Below, piece by piece: positions 1 through 12,200 of a stretch of 64,000 nucleotides of DNA. The DNA is from Vitellaria paradoxa. Taxonomy: Eukaryota > Streptophyta > Magnoliopsida > Ericales > Sapotaceae. The notes under the pieces were generated by a model. The model was not told the origin of the DNA, made no database searches, and worked only from the letters and a program-made list of their open reading frames with translations. The translations under genes were made by a program, and so were the position numbers. Every line of letters starts with the position of its first letter. Position 1 is the first letter of the stretch. The stretch is from contig CM034236.1 of the NCBI GenBank assembly GCA_019916065.1, positions 50,868,690-50,932,689 of the forward strand, given 5' to 3'.

Positions 1-40
1 TTATTATTAATTTTTTTTGATTAATTGGTTTGGGCAGACG

Positions 41-3000
41 ATGGGTAGGAATCGACAAGTTTGTGAGGATTCAAGGGTGTTTTCGGAATCGAATGAAAAT
101 CTACGCGAGTCTTTTTCCAAGGAAGGGAAGGGGAAGACATTGTGGAAGAAGGTAAAGTACCAGCTGGTGGAGTACCACTCGTTGCCTGGTTATTTGAGGG
201 ACAACGAGTACATCGTTGGTCATTATCGGTCCGAATGGCCATTAAAGCAGGTTTTGCTGAGTGTCTTCACCATTCACAACGAAACCCTCAATGTCTGGAC
301 GTAAGAATTGCACCAAACACCCTCCTTTTTTTTTCCCAAAATTTCCAGAATTAAGGACCTTTTATTTATTTATTTTTTGTTTAGCGTGTTAACTTTGCTC
401 TTTTGCGGTTCTATAGTTAGTGAATTTAGTAAATTTTACCACACAGAGCTCACTTTTATTGGACATTAACAACTTGGAAGAACAGAGTGCAGATATGAGA
501 AGAAGATATTTGAGTTTTTCCCCCATAAATCAAAGTGTTCTTTAATTCATTTCTAAAATTGGAGTTTGATTTAAACTTATTTTGAAAATAAGAAAGTGGA
601 CTTGGATAATTTGGGCTTTGGACTTGTAGGCGTGTCACACGAGTTCAGTATGATATTGAGGTCGTTTTTTGGGAATCCGCCTTCTAGCTTGGAGGCATGT
701 TTCTGAAACCCACATAGAAGTTGGATTTCCTTTGTCCGCCTGTCTAGACTACACGTGTTCAAGAATTAAGTCGAAAGTCACTGAGAAAATTTGTATAAAC
801 TGCCCCCAGCGATGGAAAAAACCCGAAGACATATCATCTGAGTTGGGAGTGGCTATGGAAGGTCGAAAGGAACGTAGTTTGAGGTGACGGTAAAACAGAT
901 GGCTGTGTTTGTTGCAATTTATGACCTAAACAAAGAGATTGGAAAATATTGATTTTTGTAGCTAACTCAATGAGGTGGGGCAATGGTAAACTGAGTTCTG
1001 TTGGTGACTGATAGTTAATACGAATAACTGAATTTGGTGGGTATCAATGGCATGCTTATTCAGATATTGTTTTAATGGTACAAGGGTCTGTTAATCTAAG
1101 GACATAGTGTAAAGGTCTTTCTACACCAAAGCTTTCACTGTGCTTATCTTAGAGTTCATGAACAATCAGAGCTGTTGGTTTGTTTCCTGAACAGATTGCT
1201 GAACCTTTTGTAAGTGGCACCGTGTGGAATTTCTTGTTGGAAAATAACTTCAGGAGATGTTGTTACCTCTTACCGTATTTACCCTTCTTGTCCTTGCGGT
1301 GTGTGTTGGGGAGTTCTTATGTGTCATGCATTGCTGGGCATAGGCAGAAAATATTTGAACATTGTATTTTTAGGCGTTCGGACCAGCCCTAGTTAGTGTC
1401 TTTCCAACTAATAGGCAGATGATGTTCACGTTGCAAATTTTGCTTGGTTGCGGTGCGGTGAGCACTATTTAACATGTGTGCCAATCAGAAACAAGTTGGG
1501 CTCTGAGACCTATGTTCTTTTTTTATGTTCATTATTATTATTATTATTATTATTATTTTGTTAGTCTGGGACTTTTGTTCTGTTAGTTCTATTTTTTGAG
1601 GGTATGCCCCTAGTCTCAATGACCTATTTGTTACCCCGATTCCCTGCTATTCTTATAAATCACTACTAAGGAACTGCAGAGTGATTTTTATTATGTTGCC
1701 ACTGTTGATTCCTTTGCAACAATAGTATCTTCTGCAACCATTGATTATTAGACAATCTCTTGCTATGGTTGGTTATTTTTTTTAATTTAGTTAGAGATAG
1801 GTAGATGCTTCTTTTCCTTTTCTTTGGATTTTGGCCTCTTCTCTACCTCTTTTTTTTTTTTAAATTTAACATTGTTGTTCCTTTATTTTGTTATTTGTTT
1901 ACCGAGGAACTTGTTCATGTGCAGACATTTGATAGGCTTCTTCCTTTTTCTTTCCTTGACGATATACACCGCGATGAAGGTTCCGAAGGTTGTGGATCTC
2001 CACTCACTTCAACATTTCCCTGATGTGCTAAGAACAACTGATCTGCACAAGCTGCATGCGGAACTTTTGGCATGCCTACCTTCATTACCCAACATGCCTG
2101 GTTTGCACAGACTTCGTGAGGAGCTAGCTAATTCATTACCTTCGATGGATTTGCTGTCAAAACCATCAGTTTGGCATATTGTAGAGCTACTCACTAAATG
2201 TATGCCGGAGGGATTATTTCATGGCAACTACAGTGATATTCCTGTTCTGGTACAGTTGTTGTTCCTTGGTGGTTTTTGGCTGATAGTAAATATCTTCATT
2301 AATCAACCAGTTATATGCAAATAAATATTCTTATCTGATAAAATGCAACGCGAATATCCCTGTCTATTTTCCCTTGCTGAGCCTTTCGAAGGCACAAACA
2401 CTACTGGAACTTTCCTTTGAATTTAGGTGGCTAATTGATGAGGGCATTTATTCTTGCTTGATATCTCCTCTTCATTGCTTTTGTTCTTTGTTGTTCCGCA
2501 TCACTAATTTTAGCCATTTGTCTCATCATGTTGTTGAAGCTATAGCGTGGCTAAATAGGTGCATGCATATTACCATAAGCTTTTGTATTGTATCAGAGTA
2601 TGCTATTAGGTTATTTCTTAAAACTCTGAACTTTGATGAAGTAAAACTCAGGCTTGACTGTTGTGATTTGCTTGTTCTTCCCCCCTTCAGCTTTATTGTA
2701 GGCTTCTATTCTTTCTTGTTCATATCACTTAGGCTCTGTTTGTTTCAATGTAAAATGTTTGCTTATGTTTCCTGGAAATGTTTTTCAAAAAACAGAGTGT
2801 TTTTTCCAATAACATTTTACATTGAAACAAATGGAACCTTAATGTCGAAGTAATTGTTGGATTAATGCATCATTGTTACAACTGATGGGCGAGTGCACTT
2901 TAGGAAGCTGTTGATTGCCCGATGAGGTCGAATGGTTTTCAATGTCTCTGTTTCAGAATACACAATCAGTAATATATAGACATGTTTACCAAACCTGAGG

Positions 3001-4484
3001 TTTTTGTCTTCAAAAATATTTTACATTGAAACAACTGGAATCCTAATGTCTAAGGAATTGTTGGAGTAGCGCGCTAGTGTTACAATTGACAAGCGAGTTC
3101 CTGATGACATAATGGTTTTCAATGTCTCCGTTCCAAGATATTTAACCAGTAATATGTAGACACGTTTAGTGAACCCGAGGTCTTTCATACTTTCTCTCTC
3201 AAGCTAAAAATCAAATGGAACTACGGCTTTAGATGGTAGAACTACCGGGAGCTGAGGAGTAAAGAATTCCACTTTGCCTGCCCTTGGCCTTCCGGATCTA
3301 GACAGGTCAATAACCGATTCAAACCTCTGACTGCTAGATCCAAGGCAGGTTGTTCTAAGCCTGATGCTTTCTTTTCTTTGAAGCCAGTCATGCCTAAGGG
3401 GAATGATCTTCTCTTTGCCGTTAAGCCGGCGGCTAGGCTGGTTGTTTAATACGCGACATAGGATATAGAAAAAGCTAAATAGTAACGCATTATAGTATGA
3501 CATTTATCATTATTACTGCCGCATGCAATTGATACTGTGATAATCATCTACTTAGCCTTAAGATGTTGTCTGAAACTGGGACTTCCCAGTTTGGAGATAC
3601 AGACTTTTGAAGACATTTTGTATTCGGCGTCCGATGCCCATTCATTTTCTTCTCCAACTGTTAACTAATGTTATCATGTGGAGAACAATTGCTGATTTTT
3701 GATAATTTAATCGACCTTAACTAACAAGTGAAAAATTTTATGTTTACTCTGGTTATAAAGAAGAAAAGAATGTGTTTTTTATTTCCTTTAAATATGATTA
3801 ACATTTTCACTGTTATTTGTTTAAATGCAGCATACTGTGAAGGAGGATGTGGTGAATATGATAGCACCTGTGACGTTGAGGCCAATCACACGTTGGCCAT
3901 TCTTTGCCTTCTTGGGTGGGGCCATGTTTTGCTTGCTTGCTAGCAGCACCTGCCACTTACTTGCATGCCATTCGGAGCGGCTGTCATACATCATGCTTAG
4001 GCTTGACTATACTGGGATTGCAGCTCTCATCTCAACCTCCTTTTATCCTCCGGTCTACTATTCATTCATGTGCAACCCCTTCTTCTGCACCCTTTACATG
4101 GGATTCATAACTGTTTTGGGAATTGGCACAATCTTGGTTTCTCTCCTTCCGGTCTTTCAGAAGCCTGAATACCGTAAGATTCGCGCATCGCTGTTTTTCG
4201 GTATGGGCATGTCGGGGATAGCTCCAATTCTGCACAAGCTGATCTTGTTCAGGAACCGGCCCGAGGCACTTCACTCTACTGGTTATGAGGTATTGATGGG
4301 GGCATTGTATGGAATTGGGGCACTAATTTACGCTGTGAGGGTTCCGGAGCGATGGATGCCTGGGAAATTTGACATTGCAGGGCATAGCCACCAACTTTTT
4401 CATATACTCGTGGTGGCAGGGGCTTACACCCATTACCGTGCAGGGCTAGTTTACCTCAGGTGGCGCGACTTGGAGGGGTGTTAA
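41..4484 (+). CDS. Heptahelical transmembrane protein, ADIPOR/HHP family (3 exons, 412 aa)
   Basis: Predicted progestin/adiponectin-receptor (PAQR/HlyIII-type) membrane protein, like plant HHP4/HHP5. Exons are 41-300, 1925-2249 and 3831-4484; the joins keep frame (phase 2, then 0), with donors GTAAGA and GTACAG and acceptors GTGCAG and ATGCAG. The soluble N-terminus has the LPGYLRDNEYI and HNETLNVWTH signatures. Exon 2 carries the first membrane helix and a leucine-rich hydrophilic loop typical of the plant branch. Exon 3 holds the remaining helices, with the S-x-x-H zinc site near H237 and HxxxH at H382/H386. An in-frame stop at 8-10 lies before the first ATG; bases 1-38 are T-rich and end in CAG, so a 5'-UTR intron may end there. 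AATAAA polyadenylation-type signals occur near 4577. In this family the role is signalling linked to sugar and osmotic stress responses, or hydrolase activity; function here is inferred. Confidence 0.9.
2732..2838. mobile_element. Tourist-like MITE (107 bp) in HHP intron 2
   Basis: The ends form a terminal inverted repeat of about 28 bp (GGCTCTGTTTGTTTCAATGT at the left matches the complement of ACATTGAAACAAATGGAACC at the right with few mismatches). Both sides have TTA (2729-2731, 2839-2841), the target duplication typical of PIF/Harbinger elements. Confidence 0.75.
2812..3186. repeat. Diverged tandem duplication in HHP intron 2
   Basis: Segment 2812-3003 recurs at about 3016-3186 (offset 204 bp at the left end, 180 bp at the right, so the second copy has lost about 24 bp). 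Shared blocks include TTTTACATTGAAACAA, ATGGTTTTCAATGTCTC and AGTAATATRTAGACA. The left copy starts inside the right terminal repeat of the neighbouring MITE, so the duplication came after that insertion. Confidence 0.75.
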
Positions 4485-4899
4485 GAATTCGTCGGAGGGT
4501 AGATGAATCATCTTTGTTTGTTGTTGGATTATTATTATTAGTACCGAAAGTTGGCATGTGATGTGTGTATACGTAAATAAATGGATATGGGTGAGGAGCT
4601 TGATGCTGCCAGTTACAAGTCTAAAGCTGCCTCATTATGGAAGAGGTCAGAATTGTGTCGGAACTTTTGATAGTTTCACATGCCATTTTTACGAAATGAT
4701 AAATGTTTTGTCTGGCCAAGGATGAAATGCAACTTGGCTGTATTTGGATTGGCAATTGTAATTCCAGTCAGGGTTCTCTACTGATGTTTATGGTAATAAA
4801 TATACAGTGAAGAAGTTCATGCTTGAAGCTGCCGGAGGCAGAATCTTCAATTTCAATTTCAAACCCAGTAGTGCTAAAATGTTGTGACATCTATTATTA

Positions 4900-5048
4900 T
4901 TGGGTCACTGTAAAATAGTTGTGAATAATGGGTTCACTGTAAAATAGTTGTGCCTATATCATGGGAGAGGAAAACCTCGACAAAACTGGACAACTAGTAG
5001 GGGTAGAAAAAACCTCGACAAAACTGGACAACTAGTTGGGGTAGAAAT
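4900..5048. repeat. Two adjacent short tandem duplications downstream of HHP
   Basis: GGGTCACTGTAAAATAGTTG repeats twice about 27 bp apart (4904-4953), and AACCTCGACAAAACTGGACA repeats at 4973 and 5011 (period 38 bp). The copies are nearly identical, suggesting recent slippage. No gene function is implied. Confidence 0.8.
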
Positions 5049-5465
5049 AAATCGAGTTTTTTTTTTTTGAGTTATTAAAGTTTGACTCGAGTTTAATTCA
5101 AGATTAAAACGAATCCGAACAAGCTTGATTTGTGGTTCATTTAAAATTAAGTTTAAACTTAAGTTTAGAAAAAATTGGTTTAAAAACTTGTAAGTTGGTC
5201 CAATAAAATAATATATAATATATTTTATAATTTTTTTAATAATAAGTTTATTATTTTTTTAACAAAATTTTATTTATTATATTTTACACTAAAATAACAT
5301 CATTTTGATTTAGAGTTATTCGGGAATTGATTTTAAGTTTATATTATTTCTTATTGAATGGAGTATAGTTTATATAAAAATTAAAATTGAGTTCGAGTAT
5401 AAATAATTTAAGTCGAACTCAGATTAGTTAAAATTTGGGTCAACTTATTTCCAACTCTAGCAATT
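5049..5465. repeat. AT-rich dispersed repeat related to 41590-42030
   Basis: It holds many TTTGACTCGAGTTTAA-like words. The block AACATCATTTTGATTTAGAGTTATTCG is, in reverse complement, close to CGAATAACTCGATTAAACTAAAACGATATCATT in 41702-41740, so both loci carry one repeat family in opposite orientation. Class unknown; no ORF. Confidence 0.5.
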
Positions 5466-5580
5466 ACTAAATATGAGAAAGGCTTGTTGTGCACGCTAAA
5501 ATTTTAACCGATCCAGAATACTGGAGAGAGAAGGAAAAAAGAAAACAATATCGAGAGGTCTTTGATCGTAGGCTGTTCAT

Positions 5581-5928
5581 GGGTGCGTTTGGAGTCCCAA
5601 CCAACTCCAAAATTTTCCAAAAGTATATTTTGAAATTATTGTGTAATGATTGTTGAATGTTTTATTTGATTTGATATAAAATTGTTAAAAAGTATATAAA
5701 GTGACACGTGTCAAATTTTTAGTGGAAGATTTTGAAAAATTTTGAAGTTTTGTGTATTTTTTTGTACACGTGTCAGATTACTTTTTTTTTGAATTTTGGC
5801 AAAATCCGTTGGAACGGACCAAAATGGTGCGTTCCAACGGCATTTCAAATTTTCTGGCAGATGTGTCAGTGGCAGGCCGTGTCAACTTTTGGGTTTTTTT
5901 TGAATTTTTTTGAGGCTCCAAACGAAGC
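5581..5928. mobile_element. MITE-like element, about 348 bp
   Basis: The left end GGGTGCGTTTGGAGTCCCAA mirrors the complement of the right end TTTGAGGCTCCAAACGAAGC, and CAT flanks both sides (5578-5580, 5929-5931). There is no coding capacity. The termini resemble the CGTTTGGAGT ends of the Tourist-like family seen elsewhere in the window. Confidence 0.6.
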
Positions 5929-6320
5929 CATATCAATGCTGCTGATGCCGATGCAGGGCCATTGCCGTACGTGAATTAAGGGCTATAAATGAACCATCGA
6001 CATGCCAATTAAGATTATAAATGAATCAAGTCATTGAAAAATTGGGGTTTAGTTGGTCAAAAAAGCTCAATTCACATTTTTATATTTTGTAAACAAGCCA
6101 TTCTTTAAAAAAAAAAAATTAAAATTAAAATTTGTCCTAACACTTGGTCACGTTTGTAAATGAACCGTCCTTAAAAAAAAAAAAAAATTTAATTTAAACA
6201 AATCCATTATATATTTTTATTATAAACAAATGGAACTTAGCTCGACGAAGGAAAATGGATACTTGGCTTGGATGATTCAGACCACGGGAGGAGAGAACAA
6301 TTAAAAGGAAAATTCACAAC

Positions 6321-6394
6321 TGCTCTCGTTGAGAGTCGAACTCAAGACCTCCCGCTTACTAAACGGGTGCTCTAACCAACTGAGCTACGAGAGC
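6321..6394 (-). tRNA. tRNA-Thr (anticodon AGT)
   Basis: On the minus strand the sequence folds as a full cloverleaf: acceptor stem GCTCTCG/CGAGAGC, box A TAGCTCAGTTGG, anticodon stem CCCGT/GCGGG around loop TTAGTAA (anticodon AGT at 6358-6360), and box B GGTCTTGAGTTCGACTC with a T-psi-C arm. The A discriminator is at 6321. It has no intron, no encoded CCA and no SINE-like tail, so it looks like a working nuclear tRNA gene. Confidence 0.97.
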
Positions 6395-7939
6395 CGACGC
6401 TGGCAAGCCCACCTAAACAATATATTTCAAAATTAAATAAATAAAGTGACACCACACATATGGGCCAGCTGCGTCAGGGGATCACATGGCGGACTCCCCG
6501 AATTGTCACTGGTTCTGGCTTTTGACAGCCACCATACTTATTTCCTTGATTGGCCTACCTATGCACAACCCCTTGTTGATAGAAAAAAATTGTACACATT
6601 AATTTAAAATTGTCACGATTTCATTTAATCATAAAATAAATTATTTTTCATTCGAAAAGAAAGTCATCGTTTATTAAAGTAAAACTGTAAAACATTATTC
6701 TTCTTCACATAAACAGAACTCTTAACGTTGCTCTTCATTATTGAAATTTGAAAATTTTGAGTGTAAATTAAAAAAAAATACATGATTGTTAAAATTCAAA
6801 CTAAATCAAAATTTATTTAGTTTTATTTCACATTTGTATTTTAATTTAATTTGCAGCTAACTGCAGCAATTTTGGATTTTCAAAAATTGAATCATGACAA
6901 GTAGAGTTGGGGGAGGGAATTCAAAATTTGCCCTCTTTACATGCTAATAATTCCCGGCCCTATCAGTGGGGTTGCGAAAGTATCAGAACATAATGATTGA
7001 ATTTTTAATTCTTAATCCTTTTCATGAAAGTGGAAGAGAGAATTTCTTTATTTACAAAAAGTACTTTAGATCCTCTGTTAGCTCCATTAAATTTAAGTGT
7101 CGTTTGGGAACCCAGATACTAATCGATTATTTCATAATAATATTGCATCAGTTATTTCATTATTTTTTTAAAATTATCATATTATTTTCGATTGTATGTC
7201 TAGAAAAGGGCTGACCCCTTTGAATTGGTGGATTGACCAATTCTTTTAGATTTTGAAAAGTTGAGACATTTATACATCTAAAAATAATTTTAAAAAATAT
7301 TTTAAAGTATCAAGAGAATAAATATCAACGTACAAATTTAACGGCTGAGAGAAAGACTGGGAAAACAGTTTCTCGGGCCCCAAACGAAAAATCGAAGACA
7401 CCAGAGCCAATTACCAAAAAAAACAAAAAAAAAAAGGTGGTGTCGGTGTACTCTTACTGCACGCCAACGTGCAGAAGATCAACGTGTCCATCGCATATAT
7501 CACCATCACAACAACAGACCCGAAACCTGAATGCCGTGAGGTGAGGTGAAGTGAAGTGAAGTAGAGAGAGAGGGCTCCACCTTTTGCCGTCGTTTACGCC
7601 CTCAGCGGCCCAGTCTCATCTTCTTAAAGAGAGCTGAATTAAGGCTTCTCCTCACCCACCGACGCTGCCCCTCTCCAATATCATCGCCAGCAACATTCAA
7701 TTCCAGCACACTCCCTTTCGTCACCTACTCACTCCATTACAAACCCAGTTTTGGGTCATCCAATCCAATTTTAGCAATTTGCTTGGCTGGAAGCGGAAGT
7801 GGTAGTGCGCATCTATCGCATCAGAGACGGCGTTGATGTCAACCACACGATTACGAATGTCGCTTGCTCAGTGACAAGAAACGCATCAAGGGATATGGTG
7901 TCGCCCGCGCTCTGTCATCAGCTCCAGACATCACTACCC
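6395..7939. other. Spacer and 5' region of GT34 copy A
   Basis: AT-rich to about 7370 with no supported gene. From about 7430 the sequence becomes GC-richer and includes a GGTGAAGTGAAGTGAAGTAGAGAGAGAG tract near 7537-7571, probably the promoter or 5'-UTR of the gene starting at 7940. No clear TATA box was fixed. Confidence 0.4.
7836..7874 (+). promoter_or_regulatory. Upstream ORF in the leader of GT34 copy A
   Basis: A 12-codon ORF (MSTTRLRMSLAQ, stop TGA) ends 65 bp before the main ATG at 7940 and is in another frame. If the transcript starts upstream, it could lower translation of the main ORF. Whether it lies in the mRNA is unknown. Confidence 0.4.
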
Positions 7940-9283
7940 ATGGCGAAGCATGCACCTCGGAGCAAAGCGGCGTCGTTTCTATCGGACGGCCTTCTCTTCG
8001 GTGGCGGAGCTTTGGTCGCTCTTCTCACGGTTTGGGCTCTCTGGTCCTTGGCAAGCCCAAACCCTAGTCCTGCTTTCTCTTCTACAGTAAACGAACCGGC
8101 GAAGGTCACTTCTTCTCAGGAAACGGAGGGTTTGTCGTCGCGAGATTGCGCCGCGGGTGGGCATGGTGTTAACCTGCGCCACGACCCACCCGATCCGAAC
8201 TTCTATGACGACCCGCACCTCAGCTACTCCATCGGGCAGCCCATTAAGGAATGGGACGAGAAGCGGCGCGAGTGGCTGAAGCATCATCCGTCGTTCGCTG
8301 CCGCAGCGGGGGAACGGATTCTTCTCGTCACGGGGTCGCAGTCGACGCCGTGCAAGAACCCAGTCGGCGATCACTTGCTGCTGAAGTTTTTCAAGAACAA
8401 GGTGGACTACTGCCGAATCCACGGCTACGATATCTTCTACAACAACGTGTTGCTCCAACCGAAAATGCACACTTACTGGGCAAAAATACCCCTGGTTCGA
8501 GCCGCCATGGTGGCTCACCCGGAGGCCGAGTGGATCTGGTGGGTCGACTCGGACGCAGCCTTCACCGACATGGACTTCAAGCTTCCTTTAGACAGGTATA
8601 AAGACCACAACCTAGTCATCCATGGCTGGACCCGTCTGATCTACGAGAAGAAGAGTTGGGTGAGCATCAACGCCGGCGTGTTCTTGATCAGAAACTGCCA
8701 GTGGTCATTGGACTTCATGGAGGTTTGGGCCAGCATGGGCCCCCAAACGCCAAATTACGACAACTGGGGCCAAATCCTGAGATCAACGCTTCCGGACAAG
8801 CTCTTCCCGGAGTCAGACGATCAGTCGGGTCTGGTTTATCTGCTTCTGAAGGAGAAGGAAAAATGGGGGGACAAGATTTACGTGGAGGGCGACTATTACT
8901 TCGAAGGGTACTGGTTGGAAATTGTGGGCACGCTTGAAAACATCACCGACAAGTACGTGGGGATTGAGAAGGGTGTCCGCCGGTTGCGCCGGCGGCACGC
9001 GGAGAAGGTGAGCGAGAGCTACGCGGACCTGAGAGAGCCGTACCTCAAGGACGCCGGCTTTGGGAGGTGGAGTTGGAGGCGGCCGTTCATTACTCACTTC
9101 ACCGGCTGTCAGCCGTGTAGCGGCAACCACAGCCAAATGTACTCCGGTGAGAGTTGCTGGGATAGTATGCAGAAGGCTTTGAATTTCGCTGATAACCAGG
9201 TGCTGCGAAATTACGGCTTCGTGCACCCGGACCTACTTGATTCATCCTCCGTCTCTCCTCTGCTGTTTGATTTCCCGGCGTGA
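7940..9283 (+). CDS. GT34 glycosyltransferase, copy A (MUCI10/GT6-GT7-like, 447 aa)
   Basis: Type II Golgi glycosyltransferase of CAZy family GT34, likely an alpha-galactosyltransferase on mannan-type polysaccharides (clade inference). It has a short cytosolic tail, one membrane anchor (about residues 18-38), a stem, then the catalytic domain with GSQSTPCKNPVGDH, the metal/nucleotide-sugar DxD motif DSD at 203-205 in WWVDSDAAFTD, HGW at 228-230, NAGVFLIRN, SDDQS with DDQ at 293-295, and THFTGCQPC. The C-terminus FADNQVLRNYGF...SSVSPLLFDF is typical of the GT6/GT7 branch rather than XXT xylosyltransferases. I chose ATG 7940 (ACCCATGGC context) because it aligns with the starts of copies B and C; ATG 7895 in the same frame would add 15 residues. 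Single exon and GC-rich against an AT-rich background. Confidence 0.92.
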   Translation: MAKHAPRSKAASFLSDGLLFGGGALVALLTVWALWSLASPNPSPAFSSTVNEPAKVTSSQETEGLSSRDCAAGGHGVNLRHDPPDPNFYDDPHLSYSIGQPIKEWDEKRREWLKHHPSFAAAAGERILLVTGSQSTPCKNPVGDHLLLKFFKNKVDYCRIHGYDIFYNNVLLQPKMHTYWAKIPLVRAAMVAHPEAEWIWWVDSDAAFTDMDFKLPLDRYKDHNLVIHGWTRLIYEKKSWVSINAGVFLIRNCQWSLDFMEVWASMGPQTPNYDNWGQILRSTLPDKLFPESDDQSGLVYLLLKEKEKWGDKIYVEGDYYFEGYWLEIVGTLENITDKYVGIEKGVRRLRRRHAEKVSESYADLREPYLKDAGFGRWSWRRPFITHFTGCQPCSGNHSQMYSGESCWDSMQKALNFADNQVLRNYGFVHPDLLDSSSVSPLLFDFPA

Positions 9284-12200
9284 TAGATCCTAATCGAGAG
9301 GTACATTTTGTTTTCTTGCTACCAGTTTCTGATTCTTCTTTGTGGAGTTTCTCTTTTAGTGGTGATTTGCGTGCAATATTTGCATAATTGGTTACATTAC
9401 ATTTCATTTGTTCTGTTATGTTTTTCTAGTTAGTGACATAGACATACTTAAATTCTAGGAATTCTATGTTTAGATATGTCTCAGTAATTAAATTGATGTA
9501 GATATTGATACTGTTTTCAAAATTCTAAGTTCATTTTTTTTTTTTTTTAATTGTGGAGTGTGTAGTCTTTTGTAGTTGATTCCTAGGGTTAAAACCGTTT
9601 GGAAAAATAGCCAAAGAAGCTAGCTTTCCTCTCACATGTGAGGAACACACATTGCAAGGTAAATAGACTAAATTGAACTTAGAATTTCATGAAATCAAAG
9701 CTGTAAATGCCATATTAAGGTTACATTAGATTAAGTTGTAAGAAGCTGGCCCAACCAACAATGTATATCGTACCACCCAACAAATTTAAAATTGTGAAAA
9801 AGTTCCAAAGTATTTGGCCTAGGAACATCGTCGTGTTTGTATATTGTTTTGTTAATTGCAGTTGATGATTGGCCGTGACATTTAATTTTATAACATATAT
9901 CTGTTTTGCCTTTTGATTTTTTTAAACCTTTTCACTTTACCTGTAAAGGCAACTTCGTATGCTTGCTTGTTCTTTTTTGGTTTAATCGGTGAATCATTGA
10001 AGGATGATTTTTCCATTTTTTCATGTATGATGGATGCCTTGTGTTGTTTAATGAGCACCTTTTGTGTGGTATTGATAAGAATGGTAGATGAATGGCACTG
10101 CTGGCACTTGTCTTAGTTTGACTCAATCATGGTGTTTTCTTTATCTGAAGCATAAAACACATAGATTTTACTTTTGTTCGAGATCAAGTAGTATCATGGT
10201 GGTCCCCTTCTAGCCTAGTGGTTGGGCTGCTTGGGCATTTAAACGGCTCAATTACAAGACTTAAACAAGGGGTGACCTTTTGGATTAATCAACTAACTCA
10301 CACCTCCAACTCATGTAGTAACACTGTAGGAAAAATCGGTGAAAGCAAAATTTATATACTGATATATTTAACTTATTGTTGCAGTGGAATGCAGGAAAGT
10401 TTCATACTTCTTGTATACCTCCTAGATTTTTATTGCAAATGAGCTTATGCTTCTTGAGGTCTTTAATTACTTTTTCTTCTTTTAGGTCCTTTATCCTGGA
10501 ATTAGGAAAAGAACAAGGACATTCATTTTATAAAACCTGATAATTCATTCTAGAAAACCATACTTCTTGATTGCTTTGTTACAGTTGGCAGGTGTGACAA
10601 GAATAAGAAAGGAAAATTACTTGATAAGGTTTAATAGTTAGTTAACTTTAGCTAAGAAGTATGGATATACCGGGACAATAAAGTATATATACATTGATGA
10701 CTCAGTAAACTCATATTCTCCTGGAAGTCCAATTCAAACCCGAAAAGCTGTTTAGAACACTAGTGTAGTGCCTGTCAAAGATTCTCTAAGCCTTAAGTTA
10801 GCAAGAGAGTTGAGAAAGCAGTTTAGTAGAGTTTCAGTAAAGTAAATGAGTTGTACCTGCATTGTTGTGAAGTGGTCATATATATATAAGAAATCTCACA
10901 TGGAACGGCATGCATGAATTGCATGTAACCATGTTTTCTCATTCTCCCATGGGATGATACCATCTGCATTATAGATCCTAAGGTTGATTTCGTAGTTCGT
11001 TAATCAACGCGTTATATAAAATGCGATTTATAACAATACTTTTATAAGCGTAGATAGGCGTGACTTGTGACGTAAGTTGCCTTAGCGGGAATAATTCAAT
11101 TGAAGTGCTTAGTCAGAGATCGGTCAAGTGATTGAGACCCGATCGAGAGCGTCCTTAGTCGAATGCCTCCAGTCAGGTAGAGGTCGAGCAGGGAACTTGA
11201 CAGATGCCCCCGGTCAAGTCAAGCGGGAAGCTTAACCATTACAGGTGGTACGGGATTTCCCTATATCATACATTTGCAGATATTTTGAAAAAATGATATT
11301 ACAGATTTGGCAGAGATACAACAAAAAGAATATAATTATTATATATTTTTATTAGTTATATGTGTGATTTTAATATGTACAATAAAACCAGGTCAATAAC
11401 GGACTACATAATTTAAAATACAAATATGCGAGATAGAAGAAAACCTATAATTCGATCCATAATTCATAACTTCTTATCAGATTTACGGGGATTGTGCTAT
11501 CTAATTACTCCTGCATTTAGTCCTGCATAAAAAGGACATAGGACATCTCTCATAGATTCAGAGTGTTCGTTGATCCTGGTGCTTTGCCTTGATTTAGTAT
11601 TGATACTTGCCAGTTAATGAAATTTCTAGATGTCACAGCAGCACATTTTTTCAATTGAAGCTCAATATGATTAATTTGTGAAACAGGATTTGGTGATCTT
11701 TGATATATCTCAGGCCAACGACCCCTGCTTTGTCATCATCACACCGAGCCCTGTAATTCACTCTCTTCGATGAGGGATTTCTTTCAAGGCCACACAACTG
11801 GGTAACTTGCATATGATACTATCTATCTAAATCGGCCTTGGTTAAGATATATGCTTATACTTCATAAAATAGATTTCTTTGTTGGAAATTAGAGGTCACT
11901 ATTACCCCTCCCTCTCAGATTTTTCCTTTCCTTGACGGTGATGTTGTGTATAAAGCAGTATAAAAATGTATTTCCTACGCCGCGGTTTTTTCTTATATTA
12001 TAATAAAAAAAATTAAATCTTCAGGCGATACTTGTGGTTGAAAACTTGTTGACAGGCAGGTTAGAGTGTTCAAGTTGTCGAAGTTTCTCCTCTATCAAGG
12101 GTGTGATATTTGATGATTATTTAACAAAGTCAAGGTTTGTTGGCACAGATTAGCATGTATGACTTTTGAAGTCTCTTGCTCGGCTAAATAACCTCCTAGC

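Noticed and set aside
2374..2853. 159-codon plus-strand frame in HHP intron 2
   Set aside because: It runs through a MITE and the start of the tandem duplication, is hydrophobic and of low complexity, and lies between two well-placed HHP exons.
7979..9226. Long minus-strand and alternative-frame ORFs opposite the GT34 genes (also at 15037-16089 and 22447-23496)
   Set aside because: They recur opposite each GC-rich paralogue and reflect the codon bias of the sense gene, not separate genes.
10205..10320. tRNA-like box A (TAGCCTAGTGG) suggesting a third SINE
   Set aside because: No box B at the right distance, no target duplication and no A-rich tail could be found.
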